Positions 1 to 7,150 of a stretch of DNA of 64,000 nucleotides are shown here, piece by piece. Under the pieces are notes generated by a model that ran no database searches, was not told the origin of the DNA, and worked only from the letters and a program-made list of their open reading frames with translations. Each line of letters starts with the position of its first letter. Within the stretch, counting starts at the first letter, position 1. A program made the translations under genes and the position numbers. This DNA is from Coprococcus_C sp964405715 (lineage in GTDB: Bacteria > Bacillota > Clostridia > Lachnospirales > Lachnospiraceae): assembly GCA_964405715.1 (NCBI GenBank), contig CAYOOW010000002.1, positions 1 to 64,000 of the forward strand, written 5' to 3'.

Positions 1-1
1 G

Positions 2-1519
2 ATGACTCCAAGCGGCAAGACCGACAGAAGGAATCTGCCGGATCCGGATTTTACGGATAAAATAATTGAGCATGCTGCACCTGAGACGGAGCAGGAAGCG
101 AAGCTTTGTCATTTGCTGGAAGAAATTTTACATATGGAACGCGTCGGCGCGGAGGACGATTTCTTTGAATATGGAGGAGACAGCCTTAGGGCGATTGAAT
201 ATGTGGCAAAGGCACATGACCTGGGAATCGGGATTTCCCTGCAGCATGTATTTGATTATCCGACGGTAAGACAGTTATGTGATTTCTTAAATAGAGGAGT
301 TGCCGAAAGGGTGCATTATGAGGCTTCGGATTTTGACAAATATCGGGAAATCTTTGCGGATAATGTCATAGATGAAGCTTATGTACCCCGGGAAAAATCT
401 CTGGGGAACATTCTCCTAACAGGAGCAACCGGATTTCTTGGCGCTCATGTGTTACGCACCCTTGTGGAACAGGAAGACGGAAAGATTTATTGTCTAATCC
501 GGAGCAATAAGGATAATGACAGGCGGGGCAGACTTCGTGAAATTCTTGAGTATTATTTTGGGGGAAAATACGAGCAGGTATTTCATAAACGTATTATTCC
601 AATTGTGGGAGATATTGAGCAGGAAGGCTTGTCCGACCATATGCCGGATGATGTGCAGACCGTGATACATACGGCGGCAACCGTAAAGCATTACGGCTCA
701 TACGGCTACTTTCATAAAGTGAATGTGGAGGGTACACAGCATGTGATTGATTACGCTAAGGCTTGCGGGGCGAAGCTCATACATGTATCTACCCTGAGTG
801 TCAGCGGAAACAGTATGGCAGACGATTTCTCGGTGTACCGTTCGGCAGAAGAAAAGCATTTTTGCGAGAAATCCTTCTACATCGGACAGCCGCTGGATAA
901 CGTGTATATTCACAGCAAGTTTGAAGCGGAAAAAAGGGTGTACGATGCAATGCTTGGCGGTCTTTGTGCAAAGGTCATCCGAGTAGGAAATCTGACGAAC
1001 CGGACAGGTGATTACAGGTTCCAGCCGAACTACAGAGAGAATGCTTTTCTTACCAGAGTTAAGGCAATATTGGAATTCGGGCTGTTTCCGGATTATCTGA
1101 TGGATCTTTATGCAGAGTTTTCGCCGGTTGACCTCACAGCGGAGGGGATTGTAAGAATTGCGCAGTATGCGGACAGACAGACAGTTTTCCACCTGAACAG
1201 TAATCGGCCCATCTATTTTGACCGTTTTCTTGAGGTGGTTCACGAGCTTGGTATTTCCATGAGAATCGTGAATGGGAACACGTTTTATCAGGAGCTGCAG
1301 AGGACAATTAAAGATGCCGGGACCAAGTACATGTTTGAGGCATTTGAAAATGATATGGATGAGAATGGACAGCTGGTGTATGACAGCAATATCCGTATTG
1401 AGAATTCTTTTACGGTGTGGTTCTTAAAGCAGACCGGATTTGAATGGAATGAGACGGATATGGAGTATATAAGCGGTTATATTGATTATTTCCGCAGGCT
1501 TGGGTATCTGGAGGTGTAA
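2..1519 (+). CDS. NRPS C-terminal part: adenylation tail, carrier protein, terminal thioester reductase (5' partial)
   Basis: The visible 505 residues begin inside an adenylation domain: the first residues (TPSGKTDRRNLP) match the A10 motif that carries the catalytic Lys, so the ATG at 2 is internal and the gene starts before the window. A peptidyl carrier domain follows, with the phosphopantetheine serine in GGDSL (visible residues 58-62). The rest is a short-chain-dehydrogenase-type reductase with the NADPH motif TGATGFLG (140-147), a Thr near 264 and YxxxK (Tyr302, Lys306). Such R domains release the carrier-bound peptide as an aldehyde or alcohol by NAD(P)H reduction. A ligase gene starts 2 bp after the stop and an ACP gene follows, so the three form an operon. 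Product and upstream modules cannot be seen. Confidence 0.93.
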   Translation: MTPSGKTDRRNLPDPDFTDKIIEHAAPETEQEAKLCHLLEEILHMERVGAEDDFFEYGGDSLRAIEYVAKAHDLGIGISLQHVFDYPTVRQLCDFLNRGVAERVHYEASDFDKYREIFADNVIDEAYVPREKSLGNILLTGATGFLGAHVLRTLVEQEDGKIYCLIRSNKDNDRRGRLREILEYYFGGKYEQVFHKRIIPIVGDIEQEGLSDHMPDDVQTVIHTAATVKHYGSYGYFHKVNVEGTQHVIDYAKACGAKLIHVSTLSVSGNSMADDFSVYRSAEEKHFCEKSFYIGQPLDNVYIHSKFEAEKRVYDAMLGGLCAKVIRVGNLTNRTGDYRFQPNYRENAFLTRVKAILEFGLFPDYLMDLYAEFSPVDLTAEGIVRIAQYADRQTVFHLNSNRPIYFDRFLEVVHELGISMRIVNGNTFYQELQRTIKDAGTKYMFEAFENDMDENGQLVYDSNIRIENSFTVWFLKQTGFEWNETDMEYISGYIDYFRRLGYLEV

Positions 1520-1521
1520 GC

Positions 1522-3111
1522 ATGAGAAACAGACCGTATGATTTATATAAGCTGCCTGAGATAGAAAGCCTAAAGGATATGCTGGAACAAAAAGCAGCGT
1601 CCCGGCCGGAACGCATCGCATTTGCTTTTTTCGGGGGGAAAAACCGGATAAAGGAAAAAAGCTTTAAGAATTTCCGGGATGATGTGAATGCATTAGGCAC
1701 ATGGATGTACCGGCAGGGAATACGTGATAAGCATATCGCTGTCATTGGTGAGAATTCCTATGAATGGCTTCTGTGCTTTTTTGCGGCAGCGGCGGGAGGC
1801 AATGTGGCAGTGCCTGTTGATAAGGAGCTGCCGCCTGAGGAAATAGAGGAATTACTTCATAAAGCGGATGTGGAGATAGTGTTTGTATCTGAGACATATC
1901 GCAGCTCTGTAACGGGCGCTGAGCGCCGGGTTTATTCTATGGCACATATGGAGCAGTTCGCCGCCGCAGGCAGAAAATCGTATGAAGAAGGTGACAGGTC
2001 GTTTGCAGAGCATAGGATTGAAAGCAGTGATTTATGCTGCATCATGTATACTTCAGGCACATCCGGCAAGAGCAAGGGAGTTATGCTGAGTCACGGTAAT
2101 ATTGCGGCGGAGATTAACAGTGCCTGCCGGCTTTTTGCGCTGGAGGGGAATACCATGGCACTTCTTCCGTTTCACCACGCCTTTGGATTGGTGGTCGGAA
2201 TACTTATGGTGTATAACTATGGATTTACGAACTTTATTAATAAGAGTCTGAAAGCGGTTCGGGAGGATTTGCAGACAGCCGCGCCGCAGACCATGATTCT
2301 GGTTCCGCTTTTTGTAGAGACATTTCATAAACAAATATGGGCGCAGGCGAAGAAGGAGGGAAAGGACAGGATGCTTCGCATATTGATGAAGATAAGCGAC
2401 TGCCTGCGTGTCATGGGAATTGATATCAGAAGAAGAGCGTTTGCGTCCGTCCGGAGTTCATTTGGCGGGAAGCTGTCCTATATAATATGCGGAGGGGCAC
2501 CCCTGATGCCGCAATATGTAAAGGAGTTTCGGAGCTTTGGCGTGGAAATCATAAACGGCTATGGTACGACGGAATGTTCGCCCTGTGCAGCCGCAAACCG
2601 CAATTATCATCATAAGGACGGAACGGTGGGGATTGCCGTGCCTGATGTCAGTGTAAAAATCAGCGAGGACGGAGAGGTGCTGATTAAGGGGCCGATTGTG
2701 ATGCAGGGGTATTATAAGGATGAAGAATCGACAAAGCAGGCAATAAAGGATGGCTGGTATGCAACCGGTGATTTGGGAACAATTGATTCCGATGGGTTTA
2801 TCACACTGACCGGACGAAAAAAGAACCTCATTATTCTAAGCAATGGAGAAAATATATCGCCGGAGGGGCTGGAGGAGGAATTTTTAAGTGATGAGGCGGT
2901 GCAGGAGGTCCTTGTGTATGAAGAAGGAAACCTGATTGCTGCAGAGATATATCCTGCGGAAGGGTATCTGGGGAATGAAGCGTATTTCAATATTTTACTC
3001 CAAAGGATAAATCGCAGCCGACCTCTGTACAAACAGGTAAATAAAATCTTACTGCGGAGTACGGAATTCCCGAAGAACACCTCTAAGAAAATTTTGCGGT
3101 ATCGGAGATAA
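1522..3111 (+). CDS. Stand-alone AMP-dependent acyl/aminoacyl ligase of the NRPS cluster
   Basis: A 529-residue adenylate-forming enzyme of the ANL superfamily. The P-loop-like A3 motif YTSGTSGKSKGV lies near residues 176-187, the A5 motif NGYGTTE and the A7 motif YATGDLG follow, a GRKKN hinge precedes the small C-terminal domain, and the catalytic A10 lysine is in PKNTSKKILR near the end. All core motifs are intact, so it should activate a carboxylate with ATP. It starts 2 bp after the NRPS stop and is followed after 15 bp by a carrier protein. The likely role is to load an acyl or amino acid starter onto that ACP or onto the NRPS. The sequence does not tell fatty acid from amino acid specificity. 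Confidence 0.9.
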   Translation: MRNRPYDLYKLPEIESLKDMLEQKAASRPERIAFAFFGGKNRIKEKSFKNFRDDVNALGTWMYRQGIRDKHIAVIGENSYEWLLCFFAAAAGGNVAVPVDKELPPEEIEELLHKADVEIVFVSETYRSSVTGAERRVYSMAHMEQFAAAGRKSYEEGDRSFAEHRIESSDLCCIMYTSGTSGKSKGVMLSHGNIAAEINSACRLFALEGNTMALLPFHHAFGLVVGILMVYNYGFTNFINKSLKAVREDLQTAAPQTMILVPLFVETFHKQIWAQAKKEGKDRMLRILMKISDCLRVMGIDIRRRAFASVRSSFGGKLSYIICGGAPLMPQYVKEFRSFGVEIINGYGTTECSPCAAANRNYHHKDGTVGIAVPDVSVKISEDGEVLIKGPIVMQGYYKDEESTKQAIKDGWYATGDLGTIDSDGFITLTGRKKNLIILSNGENISPEGLEEEFLSDEAVQEVLVYEEGNLIAAEIYPAEGYLGNEAYFNILLQRINRSRPLYKQVNKILLRSTEFPKNTSKKILRYRR

Positions 3112-3126
3112 AGAAAAGGAGAAAAA

Positions 3127-3360
3127 ATGACGGAGAAAGTAATAGACATTTTATCAGAATTTACAGAGCTTGAAAAAAATAAGATAACGGAGAAGTCCAA
3201 TCTGATTTCCGACCTTGCTTTCAGCTCGCTCGATGTAATTAATGCGGCGGTAGCCTTTGAGGATGAATTTCAGATTGAGATTCCTGACGCATGCATAAAA
3301 AATATGCTCACGGTGGGGGATATTGTTGAAATGCTTGAGAAGCTTCAATCAGTGAATTAG
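3127..3360 (+). CDS. Acyl carrier protein of the NRPS cluster
   Basis: A 77-residue acidic four-helix carrier protein. The pantetheine attachment site is the Ser in DLAFSSLD (about Ser34), where most ACPs have DSL. A ribosome site AAAGGAG lies 5-6 bp before the ATG. It is the last gene of the NRPS/ligase operon and probably accepts the acyl group activated by the ligase at 1522-3111. It is not the housekeeping fatty-acid AcpP by context, as no fab gene is near. No phosphopantetheinyl transferase gene is visible here. Confidence 0.88.
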   Translation: MTEKVIDILSEFTELEKNKITEKSNLISDLAFSSLDVINAAVAFEDEFQIEIPDACIKNMLTVGDIVEMLEKLQSVN

Positions 3361-3412
3361 AAGCACTCTTATTTCCGGCAGGATTTTTTTCGGGAAATCA
3401 ATGAATAATTCC

Positions 3413-3468
3413 GACAAATAAATAAGCAAATAAAAACTCTGACAAATAAATAAGCGAATAAAAACTCT
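3413..3468 (+). repeat. Tandem 28-bp direct repeat upstream of pyrE
   Basis: Two adjacent copies of a 28-bp unit beginning GACAAATAAATAAGC and ending AAAAACTCT occupy 3413-3440 and 3441-3468. They differ at one base (A or G after AAGC). The second copy ends on the first base of the -35 box of the pyrE promoter. Function is unknown: it may be a slipped duplication or a regulator site. Confidence 0.85.
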
Positions 3469-3496
3469 TGTCAATTACATATATTTGGATTAAAAT
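3468..3496 (+). promoter_or_regulatory. Sigma-A-type promoter for pyrE
   Basis: TTGTCA at 3468-3473 and TAAAAT at 3491-3496 are separated by 17 bp, close to the housekeeping consensus. The pyrE ribosome site AAGGAGAA lies at 3521-3528, giving a short leader without an obvious attenuator. Confidence 0.75.
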
Positions 3497-3534
3497 TATG
3501 TAGGTATGGAAAAACTACATAAGGAGAATGTCAG

Positions 3535-4209
3535 ATGGATAAGTATAAACAGGAATTTATAGAGTTTATGATTGACTGCAATGTGTTGAAGTTCGGTGAT
3601 TTTGTGACAAAGAGCGGAAGGAAAACACCGTTTTTTGTAAATACCGGATTCTACAGGACAGGGGCGCAGTTAAAACGTCTCGGAGAATATTATGCGGAAG
3701 CCGTCAAGAGTAAGTTCGGGTTTGATTTTGATGTGCTTTTCGGACCGGCATATAAGGGGATTCCACTTTCGGTAGCGACGACGATGGCAATTGCGGACAA
3801 GCATGGCGCTGATATCAGATACTGTTCAAACCGTAAGGAAATAAAGGATCACGGTGATAAAGGTATTCTGCTTGGCAGTCCGATTAACGATGGGGACAAG
3901 GTCGTCATTATTGAGGATGTAACTACGGCAGGAACATCAATTCAGGAGACACTTCCAATTGTGAAGGCGCAGGGGGACGTGGATGTTCTTGGACTGGTGG
4001 TATCGGTTGACCGTATGGAGCGCGGACAGGGAAATAAGAGCGCACTTGCAGAGATTGAAGAAAGCTATGGATTGAAAACTACGGCAATTGTTACGATGGC
4101 AGAGGTGGTAGAGCATCTCTACAATAAACCATATAAGGGAAAGGTTATTATTGACGATTCACTTAAGGCAGCAATCGATGCATACTATGAGCAGTATGGT
4201 GTCAGGTAA
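3535..4209 (+). CDS. pyrE: Orotate phosphoribosyltransferase
   Basis: This 224-residue protein converts orotate and PRPP to OMP and pyrophosphate, the fifth step of UMP synthesis in the cytoplasm. The PRPP-binding signature VVIIEDVTTAGTS is at residues 123-135. The N-terminal half carries the substrate-loop segment GDFVTKSGRKTPFF. Length and motifs are typical of clostridial PyrE. The start at 3535 follows a strong AAGGAGAA site by 6 bp. The gene has its own promoter and is not next to other pyr genes here. Confidence 0.96.
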   Translation: MDKYKQEFIEFMIDCNVLKFGDFVTKSGRKTPFFVNTGFYRTGAQLKRLGEYYAEAVKSKFGFDFDVLFGPAYKGIPLSVATTMAIADKHGADIRYCSNRKEIKDHGDKGILLGSPINDGDKVVIIEDVTTAGTSIQETLPIVKAQGDVDVLGLVVSVDRMERGQGNKSALAEIEESYGLKTTAIVTMAEVVEHLYNKPYKGKVIIDDSLKAAIDAYYEQYGVR

Positions 4210-4266
4210 AGTGCTGTATTTTAAAAACAGCAGATAAAAACGAATGAATGCAGGAGGTAAAGAAAA

Positions 4267-4416
4267 ATGGAAAAGTTGTATAGAAAGTTAAATTCAATCG
4301 GTGTGAGCAGCCTGATTGTGGGGATTTTAACTATCGTTATAGGCATAGGGCTTGGCGTTGTTATGATTGTCAACGGCGCACGTTCTTTGGGAGGAAAGCA
4401 CGATATTATATTCTGA
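4267..4416 (+). CDS. Small single-span membrane peptide (49 aa), hypothetical
   Basis: A 49-codon open frame starts at ATG 4267 after an AGGAGGT ribosome site (about 4250-4256) and ends at TGA 4416. The product has a basic N-terminus (MEKLYRKLNS), one hydrophobic span at about residues 12-36 and a short polar tail. A good ribosome site, typical codon use and one well-formed helix argue that it is real. The arrangement resembles small membrane peptides common in Lachnospiraceae, but I know no function. It sits between pyrE and the HD-domain gene on the same strand. Confidence 0.65.
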   Translation: MEKLYRKLNSIGVSSLIVGILTIVIGIGLGVVMIVNGARSLGGKHDIIF

Positions 4417-4478
4417 GTTAAGGACTGCATAAATGTGTTTTACCAATGATTTGCATTAGGACACGGAGAAGAGCTGAT

Positions 4479-5066
4479 ATGACAGACTATATTACGACAT
4501 ATACAAAAATACAGGTATACCCGCTCGAGCCTGTTGCCGGGGATATCAGGATTGAGGATATCGCACATGCTTTGTCACTTTTGTGCAGGGCAAACGGGCA
4601 TTATTCGAGCTTTTATTCTGTGGGGGCACACTGCCTGAATTGTTATGAGGAGGCGTGTGCCAGAAGAGAGACACCCAGAGTTAAGATGGCATGTCTGCTG
4701 CATGATGCAACGGAAGCATATATATCGGATGTGACGAGACCTGTGAAAAAATACCTCTCGGAATATCAGGCAATTGAGGAAAAACTGGCGCAGACGATCT
4801 ATGAGAAATTTCTTGGCTCACCGCTCACAGAGTATGAACAGAAGATGGTGAAGATAATTGATGATGCCATGCTGTATTATGAGTTTTGGGAATTTATGGC
4901 AGTGAAGCTGGCTGACGAGCCGCCGTATGTGGCAGCTGCTCCTGATTTTTACAGAGGAACCATGCGGCAGGTGGAGCAGGAGTATCTGGACGTATTTTAC
5001 GCAATTGATTTGAACGACAGCACAGGAGCGAAAGAAACAATCAAGTGGGTGAGAGACAATAAATAA
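4479..5066 (+). CDS. HD-domain phosphohydrolase (YfbR-like 5'-nucleotidase type)
   Basis: A 195-residue HD-superfamily metal-dependent phosphohydrolase. The metal ligands are seen as His30, His51, the HD pair His75-Asp76 in LLHDATEAY, and a later Asp in IIDDA. This pattern fits YfbR-like proteins, which dephosphorylate deoxynucleoside monophosphates, but the substrate is not proven by motifs. An upstream ATG at 4446 is in frame; I chose 4479 because GGAGA at 4465-4469 is correctly spaced and family similarity starts there. The next gene starts 27 bp after the stop, so the two are probably co-transcribed. Confidence 0.83.
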   Translation: MTDYITTYTKIQVYPLEPVAGDIRIEDIAHALSLLCRANGHYSSFYSVGAHCLNCYEEACARRETPRVKMACLLHDATEAYISDVTRPVKKYLSEYQAIEEKLAQTIYEKFLGSPLTEYEQKMVKIIDDAMLYYEFWEFMAVKLADEPPYVAAAPDFYRGTMRQVEQEYLDVFYAIDLNDSTGAKETIKWVRDNK

Positions 5067-5093
5067 AATATGTATTTATTGAAGGAGCAGCGT

Positions 5094-6131
5094 ATGAATA
5101 AGAAAAATATAATTTTGGGAGTCGTTGTTGTCGCTCTTGTTGTTCTGTCATTTCTGGATATTCTTTCGGATCAGGCAGCCCTGCAGATGGTTTTTAATTT
5201 TGGCTTTATTGTGGCAGGCTTTACAATATTGATAAAGGGTGCAGACATATTTGTAGAGAACGCATCAAAGATTGCCACAAAATTTAATATACCGCAGATG
5301 GTAATCGGACTTACCATAGTGGCATTTGGTACATCCCTGCCGGAGGCTGCGGTCAGCATTAAAGGTGCCTTGTCCGGTAATGCAGGAATTTCGGTGGGAA
5401 ATGTCATCGGAAGTAATATCATGAATATTTTGTTGATACTTGGGGTGGCATCCTGTATAGCGGCATTGCAGATTAAGAAAAATACATTTCGTATTGAGAT
5501 ACCGTTTGTGGTATTTATTACGGCACTGCTGCTTGTTCTCGGTATATTCGGAGAGAAATTGTCCAGAGCGGACGGTCTGATCCTCCTTGTTTTTATGGCA
5601 ATATTTATGGTATATCTGGTACATTCCGCCAAGAACGGGGAGGCGGACGATGAGGAAACCGTAATAACCGGGAAGGATACGATGCTCAGGCTGCTCCTGT
5701 TTGTAATAGCCGGCGGTGTATGTATTGTTCTGGGAAGTAATGTAACAGTGGATGCCGCGAGCTATATTGCGGCTGAGCTTGGTATGACGCCGCGGTTGAT
5801 TGGACTTACGATTGTGGCATTCGGTACATCCCTGCCTGAATTGGTAACCTCGGCGACTGCCGCAAAACGAGGCAAAGCGGATATTGCGATTGGCAATATT
5901 GTAGGAAGCAATATTTTCAATATTTTATTTGTTGTAGGTGTGGCTGCGGTGATTTCACCGATACCCTTTGAGGCTGCATTTATCAAGGATTCTATTGTCG
6001 CCATAGCGGCAGCAGTGCTTTTGTTCCTGTGTGTTATGAAGAATAAGAAGCTGATGCGGTCAGGCGGAGTTATCATGCTGGTGTGTTATGCTGCTTATTT
6101 TGCATATATTTTGTACGGGAACTACGCATAG
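5094..6131 (+). CDS. Calcium/sodium antiporter of the CaCA family (YrbG-like)
   Basis: A 345-residue integral membrane exchanger with about ten spans arranged as two inverted halves. Each half carries an alpha repeat: GTSLPEAA near residues 79-86 with GNVIGSNIMN after it, and GTSLPELVTS with GNIVGSNIFN in the second half. The acidic residues that bind the cation are present in both halves. The two halves are joined by an acidic cytoplasmic loop (EADDEET). The family exchanges Na+ (or H+/K+) for Ca2+. The start at 5094 is preferred over 5070 because AAGGAG at 5082-5087 precedes it by 6 bp. Confidence 0.92.
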   Translation: MNKKNIILGVVVVALVVLSFLDILSDQAALQMVFNFGFIVAGFTILIKGADIFVENASKIATKFNIPQMVIGLTIVAFGTSLPEAAVSIKGALSGNAGISVGNVIGSNIMNILLILGVASCIAALQIKKNTFRIEIPFVVFITALLLVLGIFGEKLSRADGLILLVFMAIFMVYLVHSAKNGEADDEETVITGKDTMLRLLLFVIAGGVCIVLGSNVTVDAASYIAAELGMTPRLIGLTIVAFGTSLPELVTSATAAKRGKADIAIGNIVGSNIFNILFVVGVAAVISPIPFEAAFIKDSIVAIAAAVLLFLCVMKNKKLMRSGGVIMLVCYAAYFAYILYGNYA

Positions 6132-6190
6132 AGCAGCTTTGTGTATAAAGCTTACACAATGATTCGCGGAATAAACGGAGGTAATAAATA

Positions 6191-7087
6191 ATGGATACGC
6201 ATGTTGCAGCACAGGATAAAGCTGTCTCGCAGGAACGTGAAAAGGTTGGTCTGGTACTGGAGGGAGGCGGTATGCGCGGGATGTATACGGCCGGTGTTTT
6301 AGATGTGTTTCTGCAGGAAAATATATGGCCGGATGGCGTTATCGGTGTGTCTGCAGGTGCTATACATGGTTGCTCGTACTTGGCTGAGCAGATGGGGCGC
6401 AGTGTCAGATATAATTTAAAATATATTCATGATAAGCGCTATGTGAGCTTGAAATCGTGGATTACCACCGGTGATATTTTTAATGTAAAATTCTGTTATG
6501 ATACAATTCCAAACGAGTTAAATGTGTTTGATTATGATACATTTAAGAAAAACGCGGAGAATATTCCGTTTTATGTGACGTGCAGCAACGTTGATACCGG
6601 AAAAGCGGAATATATCCGATGCCGTGACTTCCGGTATGATATGGACTATATGCGCGCGTCGGCATCACTGCCGTTGGTATCACGTATAGTTGAAATACAC
6701 GAGAAGAAGCTGTTGGATGGCGGAACCACAGACAGTATACCTGTTGCGTATTTTGAACATATCGGTTATAAGAAAAATATTGTGGTTTTAACAAGACCGG
6801 AGGGATATGAAAAAAAGCCGGACTCCGGTATTCATATCATAGAGAAGAGGTACAGTAAATATCCGGCATATGTGCAGGCCTGCAGAGACAGACATGAGAT
6901 GTATAACCGTACACTGCAGCATATTGCGGAAGGTGAGAAAGCGGGAAATATTCTGGTTATCCGACCGTCAAGAAGCGTGAAAATCGGACGTGTTGAAAAA
7001 AATACAGATAAGCTGAAATATATGTATAAGCTGGGACGCTATGACGCAGGAAAAAAACTGTCTCTGATCAGACAGTTTTTGAATTGA
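6191..7087 (+). CDS. Patatin-like phospholipase (YjjU/RssA type)
   Basis: A 298-residue cytoplasmic patatin-family serine acylhydrolase. The oxyanion-hole segment EGGGMRGMYTAG (about 24-35), the nucleophile Ser54 in GVSAG and the dyad Asp176 in DGG are all present, so it should be active. The family releases fatty acids from phospholipids or lysophospholipids; the true substrate is unknown. GGAGGT lies 8 bp before the ATG. The gene ends at a hairpin shared with the convergent GGDEF-EAL gene. Confidence 0.88.
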   Translation: MDTHVAAQDKAVSQEREKVGLVLEGGGMRGMYTAGVLDVFLQENIWPDGVIGVSAGAIHGCSYLAEQMGRSVRYNLKYIHDKRYVSLKSWITTGDIFNVKFCYDTIPNELNVFDYDTFKKNAENIPFYVTCSNVDTGKAEYIRCRDFRYDMDYMRASASLPLVSRIVEIHEKKLLDGGTTDSIPVAYFEHIGYKKNIVVLTRPEGYEKKPDSGIHIIEKRYSKYPAYVQACRDRHEMYNRTLQHIAEGEKAGNILVIRPSRSVKIGRVEKNTDKLKYMYKLGRYDAGKKLSLIRQFLN

Positions 7088-7099
7088 CAAACCGGGCTG

Positions 7100-7150
7100 C
7101 ACCCTCCGGATTCTGAAATAAAATCAGAATTCGGAGGTGTTTTTATTTTC
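7100..7150. terminator. Intergenic hairpin with T-tract between convergent genes
   Basis: CACCTCCGAATTCTGA-type arms pair across 7100-7139 around an AT-rich loop, followed by a T-rich run at 7140-7150. This is a good intrinsic terminator for the patatin gene. The stop codon of the minus-strand gene (7124-7126) lies inside the hairpin loop region, so that mRNA also ends here. Confidence 0.8.

Noticed and set aside
698..1243. Minus-strand open frame of 181 codons inside the NRPS gene
   Set aside because: It is fully antisense to a well-supported reductase domain, has no ribosome site, and encodes a low-quality sequence.
3361..3534. CRISPR-like tandem repeat
   Set aside because: Only two adjacent copies with no spacer between them; it is a plain tandem duplication.
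4213..4231. Small hairpin GCTGT/ACAGC after pyrE
   Set aside because: The stem is five base pairs and is followed by A-rich rather than T-rich sequence.
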